Under the pieces are notes generated by a model, which was not told the origin of the DNA, did not search any database, and saw nothing but the letters and a program-made list of their open reading frames with translations. Shown here one piece after another: positions 1 through 9,424 of a stretch of 64,000 nucleotides of DNA. Numbering within the stretch: the first letter of the stretch is position 1; every line of letters begins with the position of its first letter. The DNA lies in assembly GCF_024642105.1 (NCBI RefSeq), contig NZ_JAHEBT010000055.1:248001-312000 (forward strand), read 5' to 3'. Made by a program: the position numbers and the translations under genes. This DNA comes from Flavobacterium sp. (GTDB lineage Bacteria; Bacteroidota; Bacteroidia; Flavobacteriales; Flavobacteriaceae).

Positions 1-675
1 AGAGAAACATTTGATAGTAAATTAGGGGATCCTGTTGAAAGACAAAAATTTTTAGACAAGTCCAAAGAACTAGGAGTTGGTATTAGTTCTATAGCAATGT
101 CGGGTTTTTATGCTCAGTCTTTTGCTACGAGGGAAACAGTAACTAAAATGATACAAGATTGTGTTGATACGATGGACAAAATGAATGTGAAAATAGCATT
201 TTTGCCATTGGGAACACAATGTGATTTAGTTAAAAATCCAGAGTTACGTCCTACTATTATTAAAAAATTACAATGGGCAGGAAAACAGGTTGGAAAAATA
301 GGAGGAGTTATTGCAATAGAGACTTCGCTAGATGCTACCCAAGAAAAACAACTTTTGGAAGAGATAGGGTCTAAGTATATTAAAAGTTCTTTCAATTTTG
401 CCAATGCAATTGAAAATGGGAGAGACATTTGTGAAGAAATTAAAATATTAGGTAAAAAGTATTTAGCTCAAATTCATGCATCCAACACAGATAAAGTATG
501 GCTAGAAAAAGATACGGCTATTGATATGCCTAAAGTTAAAGCTACTTTAGACGCGATGCATTGGAAAGGGTGGTTGATTATTGAGCGTTCTAGAGATGTC
601 GCTATAGTGAGAGATGTTAAGGCTAATTATGGTGCTAATGTAGCCTATCTTAAGAAAATTTTTCAGAATAAATAA
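1..675 (+). CDS. Sugar phosphate isomerase/epimerase (5' truncated by window edge)
   Basis: The reading frame is open from base 1, so the true start lies upstream; the ATG at 97 is only the first internal Met. The 224 visible codons look like the C-terminal part of the xylose isomerase-like TIM barrel (AP endonuclease family 2 / COG1082). A late strand carries an HASN motif typical of a metal-ligand position in this family, and the end has the usual GWLIIERS-type strand with a conserved acidic residue. Seven bases separate it from the downstream glycoside hydrolase, so it is probably the same operon. The exact substrate cannot be told. A role in epimerising or isomerising a released sugar of the locus is inferred from context only. 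Confidence 0.7.
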   Translation, partial: RETFDSKLGDPVERQKFLDKSKELGVGISSIAMSGFYAQSFATRETVTKMIQDCVDTMDKMNVKIAFLPLGTQCDLVKNPELRPTIIKKLQWAGKQVGKIGGVIAIETSLDATQEKQLLEEIGSKYIKSSFNFANAIENGRDICEEIKILGKKYLAQIHASNTDKVWLEKDTAIDMPKVKATLDAMHWKGWLIIERSRDVAIVRDVKANYGANVAYLKKIFQNK

Positions 676-681
676 AGTAAA

Positions 682-3408
682 ATGAGATATATTGGACTAT
701 TTATTTTAGGTCTTTATGCTAATTTTTTGACAGCACAAAACATTACCATTGTGTGTGATTCAAAGTCGCCTAGAATTCAGTTTGGAGCAAAAAAAGTTGA
801 AGAGACTTTATTAGAAAAAGGGTATCAGGTATCTTTTGTTGAAGATATTGCTAAAAATACAAAAGAAGAAATTATAATTATCGGAGAGAAAGGAACTCCG
901 ATTTGGAAACAAAACACGAAACGATTTTCGATTAACGATGGTCAGTTAAATCAAAAAGAAGCTTTTCAGATTAGCACTCAAAAAAAAGCCATTTTAATCG
1001 AAGGTGCAGATGCGACGGGTACTTTATATGGCGCTATGGAATTGGCTGACCGAATTAAAACATCGGGAAAAATCCCTTGGGGGATCAATTTTCACGATAG
1101 TCCAGAAATGGTGCTGAGAGGAAGTTGTATCGGACTTCAAAAAACGACCTATTTACCAGGGCGAGATGTTTACGAATACCCTTATACTCCAGAAACGTTT
1201 CCTTGGTTTTATGATAAAAAATTATGGAAAGAGTATCTTGATATGATGGTGTCTAATCGATTGAATTCTCTTTACTTATGGAACGGACATCCCTTTGCTT
1301 CTTTGGTCAAATTAAAAGAATATCCTTTTGCGGTAGAAGTAGATGATGAAACATTTAAAAAGAATGAAGAAATTTATAAGTTCATCACCGATGAAGCGAA
1401 TAAAAGAGGGATTTGGGTAATTCAAATGTTTTATAATATTATTGTTTCAAAACCTTTTGCAGAACATTACAATATAAAAACGCAAGATCGTCAACGTTCG
1501 ATTACTCCAGAAATAGCAGACTACACTAAAAAATCGATTGCTGCATTTATTGCAAAATATCCTAATGTAGGCTTGTTAGTTACTTTAGGAGAAGCAATCA
1601 ATACTGTAGATGATGATGTTGAATGGTTTACTAAGACCATTATTCCTGGGGTTAAAGATGGTTTACAAACAATTGGTAGAACTGATGAACCACCTATTAT
1701 TTTAAGAGCTCATGATACTGACGCGCCATTGGTGATGAGTAAGTCACTTCCATTGTATAAGAATTTGTATACCATGCATAAATACAATGGGGAGTCGTTA
1801 ACCACTTATGAACCTAGAGGTCCTTGGTCAGAAATCCATAAAAAGTTGAGTTCGTTAGGTTCTATTCACATTTCTAACGTTCATATTTTGGCTAATCTGG
1901 AACCTTTTCGATATGGCTCTCCTGATTTTATACAAAAGAGTGTTCAAGCCATGCACACTGTTCATGGTGCTAATGCCTTGCATTTATACCCACAATCGTC
2001 CTACTGGGATTGGCCATATACCGCTGATAAAACAGAGAAACGATTGTTAGAAATGGAACGTGATTGGATTTGGTACAAGGCGTGGTCACGATATGCATGG
2101 TCGAGTAAAAGAAATAGAGTAGAGGAAATTGATTTTTGGAGCCAACAATTAGCGGATAAGTTTGGAGTTGATTCCATGGAAGGAAAAAATATTCTTAAAG
2201 CTTATGAAGAAACAGGGGAGATTGCACCAAAAACGCTAAGGAAATTTGGTATCACCGAAGGGAATCGACAAACATTATTATTAGGAATGTTTGAAAGTCA
2301 GCTAGTGAACCCTGCAAAATGGCGAGTATATCCAGGATTTCATGAATCGTGTGGTCCTTTAGGTGAATTGCTTTTAGAATATGCTAAAAAGGAATGGAAT
2401 CATCAGGAACATATTGGAGAAACCCCTCTTCAAATTATCACTGAAATTACGCAACATGGTAAGTTAGCCAGAGAAGCAATTGATGAGGTGACTTCTAAAA
2501 TAACAAAAGATAAAGAAGAATTTCTTCGCCTCAAAAATGATATTTACTGCTATGATGCATTTGCTAATTTTTTCTCAGAAAAGGTAAAAGCGGCAATGTT
2601 AATCCTGCGTTATAGTTATTCTAATGATATTAAAGATTTGAATGAGGCGCTACCGCATTTAGAGAAAAGTATCATTTTTTATCAAGAGTTGGTTAATTTA
2701 ACTCAGGATAGTTATTGGTATGCTAATAGTATGCAAACGGCACAGCGAAGAATACCAATTGGAGGCGATGATGGTTTCAATAAAACGTGGAAAGAATTAT
2801 TGCCTCACTACGAGCGTGAATTGGCTAATTTTAAAAGAAACTTAGTTTTGTTGCAATCAGCAAAGGAAGGGAAAATTGTACCAAAAGAAGTTAAGGCATG
2901 GAAACCAGTCGAAGTGAATTTATTTAGCGAAAACACAGGAAGGTATGTAGTTAAAAATGCAACACAAGTGTATGCTACCCCTGCATCGGAAATTGTGAAA
3001 TTAGCTCCTGAATTAGTGAATTTAAAAGGAATTGCATTTGACGAAACTATTCAAAACGAAAAGGGGACACAACTTAAATTTAAAACGGATAAAGCGGTAA
3101 AATTGATTGTAGGGTATTTTAACACCGATCAAAAACGCTTTTTGTTACCACCTAATTTAGAAACAGATGCTTCGGGTAATTCTAACGGTCAAGCTGAGGT
3201 AATTTTAGCCAATGCAATTAATTTGAAAGAATTGCCCAGGGTAAATATTCATACATACACGTTTCCAGTAGGAGAGCATGAGCTTAAGTTAGGAAAAGGA
3301 AAAGTATTGCTTCTGGGATTTATCGATGCGAATCAAGCGATTAGTCCAAGGGACGTTGGTTTTATTGGCGCCGAAGATAAAGGAGCGATTGATTGGTTAT
3401 TTTATTAA
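682..3408 (+). CDS. Secreted putative exo-glycoside hydrolase, GH20b/GH67-like N-domain (908 aa)
   Basis: A clear signal peptide (about residues 1-18, ending LTAQN) suggests export to the periplasm or surface. Residues about 20-130 form an alternating beta/alpha domain like the non-catalytic N-domain found before GH20, GH67, GH84 and GH115 barrels. It ends with the typical GTLYGAMELADRI segment. Next comes a predicted TIM barrel rich in Trp, Asp and His (for example LYLWNGHPF and PQSSYWDWPY), a helical region (about 590-720) and a beta-rich tail. I cannot assign a CAZy family. An alpha-glucuronidase- or uronidase-like activity is a guess from fold and neighbours. It stands right before two GH2 enzymes and a GH105, so it is part of a polysaccharide-degrading set. 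Confidence 0.6.
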   Translation: MRYIGLFILGLYANFLTAQNITIVCDSKSPRIQFGAKKVEETLLEKGYQVSFVEDIAKNTKEEIIIIGEKGTPIWKQNTKRFSINDGQLNQKEAFQISTQKKAILIEGADATGTLYGAMELADRIKTSGKIPWGINFHDSPEMVLRGSCIGLQKTTYLPGRDVYEYPYTPETFPWFYDKKLWKEYLDMMVSNRLNSLYLWNGHPFASLVKLKEYPFAVEVDDETFKKNEEIYKFITDEANKRGIWVIQMFYNIIVSKPFAEHYNIKTQDRQRSITPEIADYTKKSIAAFIAKYPNVGLLVTLGEAINTVDDDVEWFTKTIIPGVKDGLQTIGRTDEPPIILRAHDTDAPLVMSKSLPLYKNLYTMHKYNGESLTTYEPRGPWSEIHKKLSSLGSIHISNVHILANLEPFRYGSPDFIQKSVQAMHTVHGANALHLYPQSSYWDWPYTADKTEKRLLEMERDWIWYKAWSRYAWSSKRNRVEEIDFWSQQLADKFGVDSMEGKNILKAYEETGEIAPKTLRKFGITEGNRQTLLLGMFESQLVNPAKWRVYPGFHESCGPLGELLLEYAKKEWNHQEHIGETPLQIITEITQHGKLAREAIDEVTSKITKDKEEFLRLKNDIYCYDAFANFFSEKVKAAMLILRYSYSNDIKDLNEALPHLEKSIIFYQELVNLTQDSYWYANSMQTAQRRIPIGGDDGFNKTWKELLPHYERELANFKRNLVLLQSAKEGKIVPKEVKAWKPVEVNLFSENTGRYVVKNATQVYATPASEIVKLAPELVNLKGIAFDETIQNEKGTQLKFKTDKAVKLIVGYFNTDQKRFLLPPNLETDASGNSNGQAEVILANAINLKELPRVNIHTYTFPVGEHELKLGKGKVLLLGFIDANQAISPRDVGFIGAEDKGAIDWLFY

Positions 3409-3409
3409 A

Positions 3410-6400
3410 ATGAAAAAAGTAGGCTACATATTCGGTGTATTGTTATCGACTTGTTTTGCTTTGGCGCAGAGCAATGGAGCCTTGACGAAATTTCGTAAAG
3501 AGATTTCGTTAAATTCAGGTTGGGAAACGGTTTTAAAAGAAACCTCAAATCAAGAAGAAGCCCAATTAAAAATAGAAGGTAATTGGAAAAAAGTAGACGT
3601 ACCTCACAACTGGGATCAGTACTACGGTTATCGCCGAGCTAAACATGGAAATTTGCATGGTACATCTTGGTATCGTAGAAGTATAGAAGTTGCTGAAAGC
3701 GATAAAGGAAAACGGTTGTTTCTTTATTTTGAGGGAGTGGGTTCCTATGCAACCGTTTGGTTAAATGGGAAAAAAATAGGAAGTCACAAAGGAGGCCGAA
3801 CCACATTTACAATTGATATTACGGATGTTGTTGCATTCAATCAAAAAAATGAATTATTAGTTAAGGCCGAACATCCTGCCTTTATCGCTGATTTACCTTG
3901 GGTTTGTGGTGGATGTTCTGGCGAATGGGGGTTTTCTGAGGGCTCACAGCCTATGGGTATTTTTAGGCCTGTCACTTTGGTTATTACAAATGATGTAAGA
4001 GTTGAACCTTTTGGTGTTCATGTGTGGAATGATCAATCAACTTCTCGAGAAAAAGCCTTGCTTCACACTGCAACAACGATTAAAAATTATGACAATTCAG
4101 ATAAAAGCCTAACAGTTGAAACTCTTGTTTTAGATAAAAACGGAATTAAAGTTGGCGCTGTACACAATTCAATACAATTAAGCCCTGGAGAGACTAAGGA
4201 ATTAGCACAACTGCTTCCTGATATTTTGAATCCGCAACTGTGGTCGCCTACTAATCCCTATTTATATCAAATTGTAACCACAGTATTTGAAGAGGGTAAA
4301 AAAGTAGATCAAATTACCACTCCTTATGGAATTCGTTGGGTGAGTTGGCCAATCAATAGCAAAGAAAATAAAGGTCGGTTTTTGATTAATGACGAACCAT
4401 TTTTTATTAATGGGACATGCGAATATGAGCATATAATAGGGAACAGTCATTCGTTTTCAAATCAACAAATTAAAGCGAGAATAGACCAGATTAAACAAGC
4501 TGGTTTTAACGCTTTTAGAGAAGCACATCAACCTCATAATTTGTTGTACCAAGAAGAATTGGATCGAGAAGGAATTTTATTTTGGAGCCAGTTTTCTGCA
4601 CATATTTGGTATGATACCCCTGAATTCAAAGAAAATTTTAAAACACTTTTGAGAGAGTGGATAAAAGAGCGTAGAAATAGTCCATCGGTTGTTTTATGGG
4701 GCTTACAAAATGAAAGTACGATTCCGAAAGATTTTGCGGCAGAATGTACTCAGATTATTAGAGAAATGGATCCTTCTTCGGCTTCGCAGCGATTGGTAAC
4801 GACTTGTAATGGAGGAGAAGGAACCGATTGGAATGTGGTTCAAAATTGGTCAGGAACCTATGGAGGAAACCCTTTTAACTATGGAACTGAGTTGAGTAGC
4901 CAACTTCTAAATGGCGAATATGGTGCTTGGCGTTCAGCTGATTTACACTCTGAAGGAGAATTTGACCAAAAAGGAATACTTAGTGAGAATCGTTTTTCAC
5001 AATTAATGGAAATAAAAATTCGGGAAGCAGAATCGGTAAAAGATAAAGTGGCAGGACAATTCAATTGGTTGTTTTCGTCACACGAAAATCCAGGGCGCAT
5101 TCAAGATGGCGAAGGATTTAGGGATATTGACAAAGTAGGACCTGTAAATTACAAAGGTCTTTTTACCGTTTGGGGAGAGCCATTAGATGCGTATTATATG
5201 TATCGAGCCAATTATGCATCGAATACAAAAAGTCCAATGGTTTACATTGTTTCTCATTCTTGGCCAAATCGATGGGAAATACCTGGAATTAAAAGTGGGA
5301 TTGATGTTTATTCCAATTGTGATGAGGTCGAATTATTTAATGACGTCAATCAAAGTTCGTTGGGCAGAATTAAAAATCCAGGTTTAGGAAAACATTTTCA
5401 GTGGAACAATATTGCTGTAAATTATAATGTTTTGTATGCCGTTGGCTATGTAAATGGTCAGGCTGTAGCCAAAGATTATATAGTGTTGCCGTCGCTTCCT
5501 AAAGCGCCTAATTATGACTTGTTAGATAAAGATTCTGACGAAGTTATTCAACCCAAAAAAGGATACAATTATCTATATAGAGTCAATTGTGGTGGTCCCG
5601 AATTGAAAGATCATTTAGGGAATAAATGGCTGGCTGATACTCATAAAAGTTCAGAAAATGATTGGGGGTCTTTGTCGTGGACAGATGGTTTTAAAAACCT
5701 TCCAGATTATTACGCAAGTCAGCGTACCTCATATGATCCTATAAAAAAGACCAAAGAGGATCTTTTATTTCAAACGGTTCGATATGGTACTAGTCAATTG
5801 AAATATGAATTTCCAGTACCAAATGGAAAGTATTTGGTGGAATTGTATTTTACAGAACCTTGGTATGGTACAGGAGGAGGGTCGAATTGCAAGGGCTGGC
5901 GTACATTTGATATCGCAATTAATAACCAAACGGTACTCAAAGATTTTGATATTTGGAACGAATCAGGCCATGATACTGCTTTAAAGAAAGCATTTTGGGT
6001 AACAGCTAAGAATGGAAAAATTAGTATTCATTTCCCAAAAGTGAGCGCTGGACAAGCAATAATTTCAGCAATTGCTATTGCTACCCTAAACAAAAGAATA
6101 TCGGTTAGTCAAAATGCTCCAAGAAATATTCAAAAATTAAGTGTACATTCTCATACCCAAAACGATGGTAAAATTGGAACTTGGTTGGATTTGTATTCAA
6201 AACAATACTCAGATTCGGAAGTTGCTTTTACCCAGTTACCGTCAGAATTATTTACTGCCGATTACATTCAATTTTCAGAAAAATATAGAGAGAAAGTTTC
6301 AGGCTCTTTCATTTCTAAAGAAGAGGCTAATGTCTATGTTTTATTAGATAACAAAACAGCAACCCATTTGGATTGGCTGTCTAATTACAAAAAAATAGAG

Positions 6401-6946
6401 GAGACTGCTAAGAACAGTTTAGGAACAGTATTTTCTATTTATTCAAAAAAAGTAAAAAAAGGAGAACAAGTATTTTTTGGAGAAAATTCTGAAAATAGTG
6501 CAATGTATTCGATAGTTGTTGTACCTACTTATGTCATGGGAAATGTTAATGATTCGCGTCCAAATGTTCTTCTCGAGGCAGAAAATGCTAAAGTGACAGG
6601 GGAAGGTATAGTAAAAGGAAATTTTAAGAAAAGTGATTATTTAGAGTTTACTCAAACTACTTCTAATAGTATTCAGTTTGAAGTAAAACCAGGAGTTGCG
6701 GGTATTTATTTGATGCGTTTTAAATATATGAATTTAACGGATAAATCAATAAAATTGAACTTAAAAATGGAGGATGCCAATGGGATTATTCTAAAAAATG
6801 ATAGCATTGAGTTTTCACCTGCTGCAGATAAGTGGAAAATAGTAAATACGACTTCTGGAGGTTATATTAATGCTGGAACGTATACAATTAGTTTGGAATC
6901 TAATGAAATGAAAGGATTACGATTGGATTCTTTTGAGTTCCAATAA
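3410..6946 (+). CDS. Multidomain GH2 glycoside hydrolase (beta-galactosidase-like) with malectin and CBM-like domains
   Basis: The start chosen is the ATG at 3410, directly after the stop of the previous gene. It gives a proper signal peptide (MKKVGYIFGVLLSTCFALAQ), whereas the longer frame from 3326 overlaps the upstream gene. At 1178 residues it is longer than simple GH2 enzymes. Order: GH2 sugar-binding domain (about 40-200, PHNWDQYYG, GTSWYRR), Ig-like domain, TIM barrel with WGLQNE (acid/base Glu435) and LNGEYG (candidate nucleophile Glu503), a DUF4982-like Ig domain, a malectin-like domain (about 720-892), a linker region, and a CBM6/35-like C-terminal domain (about 1051-1178). It probably removes a terminal beta-linked sugar from an oligosaccharide; galactose is assumed from the family, not shown. 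Confidence 0.82.
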   Translation: MKKVGYIFGVLLSTCFALAQSNGALTKFRKEISLNSGWETVLKETSNQEEAQLKIEGNWKKVDVPHNWDQYYGYRRAKHGNLHGTSWYRRSIEVAESDKGKRLFLYFEGVGSYATVWLNGKKIGSHKGGRTTFTIDITDVVAFNQKNELLVKAEHPAFIADLPWVCGGCSGEWGFSEGSQPMGIFRPVTLVITNDVRVEPFGVHVWNDQSTSREKALLHTATTIKNYDNSDKSLTVETLVLDKNGIKVGAVHNSIQLSPGETKELAQLLPDILNPQLWSPTNPYLYQIVTTVFEEGKKVDQITTPYGIRWVSWPINSKENKGRFLINDEPFFINGTCEYEHIIGNSHSFSNQQIKARIDQIKQAGFNAFREAHQPHNLLYQEELDREGILFWSQFSAHIWYDTPEFKENFKTLLREWIKERRNSPSVVLWGLQNESTIPKDFAAECTQIIREMDPSSASQRLVTTCNGGEGTDWNVVQNWSGTYGGNPFNYGTELSSQLLNGEYGAWRSADLHSEGEFDQKGILSENRFSQLMEIKIREAESVKDKVAGQFNWLFSSHENPGRIQDGEGFRDIDKVGPVNYKGLFTVWGEPLDAYYMYRANYASNTKSPMVYIVSHSWPNRWEIPGIKSGIDVYSNCDEVELFNDVNQSSLGRIKNPGLGKHFQWNNIAVNYNVLYAVGYVNGQAVAKDYIVLPSLPKAPNYDLLDKDSDEVIQPKKGYNYLYRVNCGGPELKDHLGNKWLADTHKSSENDWGSLSWTDGFKNLPDYYASQRTSYDPIKKTKEDLLFQTVRYGTSQLKYEFPVPNGKYLVELYFTEPWYGTGGGSNCKGWRTFDIAINNQTVLKDFDIWNESGHDTALKKAFWVTAKNGKISIHFPKVSAGQAIISAIAIATLNKRISVSQNAPRNIQKLSVHSHTQNDGKIGTWLDLYSKQYSDSEVAFTQLPSELFTADYIQFSEKYREKVSGSFISKEEANVYVLLDNKTATHLDWLSNYKKIEETAKNSLGTVFSIYSKKVKKGEQVFFGENSENSAMYSIVVVPTYVMGNVNDSRPNVLLEAENAKVTGEGIVKGNFKKSDYLEFTQTTSNSIQFEVKPGVAGIYLMRFKYMNLTDKSIKLNLKMEDANGIILKNDSIEFSPAADKWKIVNTTSGGYINAGTYTISLESNEMKGLRLDSFEFQ

Positions 6947-6967
6947 TAATTCTCAATAAAGTAAAAA

Positions 6968-9391
6968 ATGAAAGTAGTAAAATCAATCTTTGTAGTTTTT
7001 CTTTTGTTGTGTACAACAATTGGATTTTCTCAAAAGAATACAGGGCGAATAGTTTCGGATTTTAACACCAATTGGCAATTCAAATTAGGCGATTATCCTG
7101 AGGCATTGGCTTCAAGTTTTAATAGTTCAGATTGGAGAAAATTGCAACTGCCTCACGATTGGAGTATCGAAGGAGAATTTAGCAGTAAACATCCTACCAA
7201 GGCTTCTCAAGGTGCTTTGCCTGCGGGTAAAGGTTGGTATCGTAAAACATTTTCACTTCCATCGCAATGGACAGATAAATCGATTCTAATCGAATTTGAC
7301 GGCGTATTTAAAAATAGCGAAGTATGGATCAACGGTCATTTTTTAGGCAAACGACCAAATGGTTATATTTCGTTTAGTTACGATTTGTCAAAATATTTGA
7401 ATTTTGGAAAACAATCCAATATCATTGCAGTTAAAGTGGATAATGATGCGCAGCCCAATTCTCGGTGGTACACAGGATCAGGGATATATAGAAACGTGCG
7501 TTTAGTGGTTCAAAATAAATTGCATGTGGCGCAATGGGGAACTTATATAACCACTCCAAAAGTATCTCAAGATAAAGCTTCGGTGCATTTTCAAACCACT
7601 ATAAATAATGAATTGCCTATTTCAAAACAAATTAAAGTAGTAACCACTATTGTTGATGCTAATCGTGTTCCTCAAACAAAAGCGACAAGTATTCAAACGA
7701 TAAAAGCCAATTCGGTTTTGGAATACCAACAAAATTTAGTGTTAAAGCAACCTCGACTTTGGTCGGTTAATTCTCCGTATTTGTACAAGGTTGTAACGCA
7801 AGTTTATAATCAATCTCGATTGGTTGATAATTATGAAACCCCTCTTGGAGTTCGCTATTTTAATTTTGATGCTGAGAAAGGATTTTCATTGAATGGAGTG
7901 CCAACTAAAATTTTAGGGGTTTGTTTGCATCATGATAATGGTGCTTTGGGAGCGGTAGAAAATAAACATGCGGTAAAGAGAAAGCTTAGATTGTTAAAAA
8001 ACATGGGAGCTAATGCGATCAGAATGGCACATAATCCACCGTCATTAGAGTTATTACAATTGTGTGACGAAATGGGGTTTATTGTTCAAGATGAAGCTTT
8101 TGATGTTTGGAAAAAGAAAAAAGTAGCCAATGATTATCACAAAGATTGGGATGCATGGCATAAAAAAGATTTAGAAGATTTTATAAAAAGAGATCGCAAT
8201 CATCCTTCTATTATGATGTGGAGTATTGGAAACGAAATTAGAGAGCAATTTGATAGCACCGGAATTAGTATTACTAAAGAATTGGCTCAAATTGTAAAAT
8301 CGTTAGACACGACTAGACCAGTAACAAGCGCTTTGACAGAAAATGTGCCAGAGAAGAATTTTATTTATCAATCAAAGGCTTTGGACCTTTTGGGATTCAA
8401 TTATAAGCATAGTGATTATAAAGATTTTCCTAACCGATTTAAAGGGCAAAAAATCATTGCTTCCGAAAGTGTTTCAGCGATTGCAACACGCGGGCATTAT
8501 GATCAACCTTCAGATGTATTAAAAGCTTGGCCCGTGGCTTACAACCAACCTTTTGATGGAAATAAAGATTTTACAGCTTCGGCTTATGATCAAACCTATG
8601 CTTATTGGGGAGCAACTCACGAAGCCACTTGGAAAACCATCAAAAAACAAGATTTCATGTCAGGTTTATTTGTTTGGACAGGTTTTGATTATCTAGGAGA
8701 ACCAGACCCTTATACCTATCCTGCTCGCAGTTCTTATTTTGGAATTATTGATTTGGCAGGCTTGCCAAAGGATGTGTATTATATGTATCAAAGTGAATGG
8801 ACTACTCAACCGGTTTTACATATTTTTCCACATTGGAACTGGCAACAAGGACAAGAGGTAGATATTTGGGCTTATTATAACCAAGCCGATGAAGTAGAGC
8901 TGTTTTTAAATGGCAAATCTATGGGCAAAAAATCGAAGCAGGAAGACGATTTACATGTTTTTTGGCGATTACAATTTGAACCAGGAGTTTTGAAAGCCGT
9001 TTCCAGAAAAAATGGAAAAGTAGTTTTAGAAAAAGAAATACATACTGCAGGTAAGGCAGCTACATTAGAATTAATTTCGGATAAGAAAGTTATAAAGAAA
9101 GATGGATATGATTTGACTTACATAACAGTATCAGCCAAAGATATGGATGGAAACCTAGTGCCAGATGCCAATCATTTGATTCAATTTGAAATCAGTGGCG
9201 GTGGAAAAATAGTTGGAGTAGACAATGGGTATCAGGCTAATTTAGATTCTTTTAAGGCTAGTTCGTGTACGTTGTATAATGGTAAATGTATTGTTATTGT
9301 ACAATCGAATACTAAGAAAGAAACAATTAAATTAACCGCTTCATCAGAGAAAGGAATTCAAACCTCCGCAATAGAAATAAAAGTAGAGTAA
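6968..9391 (+). CDS. GH2 beta-galactosidase-like enzyme (807 aa)
   Basis: It has a signal peptide (to about residue 21, GFSQ) and then the standard GH2 order: jelly-roll sugar-binding domain (LPHDWSIEGEF, GKGWYRKTF), Ig-like domain (PRLWSVNSPYLY), and TIM barrel with MWSIGNE (acid/base Glu423) and IIASES (candidate nucleophile Glu500). A DUF4982 domain (DEVELFLNGKS) and a C-terminal Big-like domain follow. This architecture is typical of Bacteroidota PUL beta-galactosidases, though beta-glucuronidases and related specificities share it. It starts 21 bases after the first GH2 gene, so the two are surely co-transcribed. Two GH2 enzymes in tandem suggest two different beta-linkages in the substrate. 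Confidence 0.85.
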   Translation: MKVVKSIFVVFLLLCTTIGFSQKNTGRIVSDFNTNWQFKLGDYPEALASSFNSSDWRKLQLPHDWSIEGEFSSKHPTKASQGALPAGKGWYRKTFSLPSQWTDKSILIEFDGVFKNSEVWINGHFLGKRPNGYISFSYDLSKYLNFGKQSNIIAVKVDNDAQPNSRWYTGSGIYRNVRLVVQNKLHVAQWGTYITTPKVSQDKASVHFQTTINNELPISKQIKVVTTIVDANRVPQTKATSIQTIKANSVLEYQQNLVLKQPRLWSVNSPYLYKVVTQVYNQSRLVDNYETPLGVRYFNFDAEKGFSLNGVPTKILGVCLHHDNGALGAVENKHAVKRKLRLLKNMGANAIRMAHNPPSLELLQLCDEMGFIVQDEAFDVWKKKKVANDYHKDWDAWHKKDLEDFIKRDRNHPSIMMWSIGNEIREQFDSTGISITKELAQIVKSLDTTRPVTSALTENVPEKNFIYQSKALDLLGFNYKHSDYKDFPNRFKGQKIIASESVSAIATRGHYDQPSDVLKAWPVAYNQPFDGNKDFTASAYDQTYAYWGATHEATWKTIKKQDFMSGLFVWTGFDYLGEPDPYTYPARSSYFGIIDLAGLPKDVYYMYQSEWTTQPVLHIFPHWNWQQGQEVDIWAYYNQADEVELFLNGKSMGKKSKQEDDLHVFWRLQFEPGVLKAVSRKNGKVVLEKEIHTAGKAATLELISDKKVIKKDGYDLTYITVSAKDMDGNLVPDANHLIQFEISGGGKIVGVDNGYQANLDSFKASSCTLYNGKCIVIVQSNTKKETIKLTASSEKGIQTSAIEIKVE

Positions 9392-9424
9392 ATAAAATAG
9401 ATAAAGAATACCAATAATTAAACA

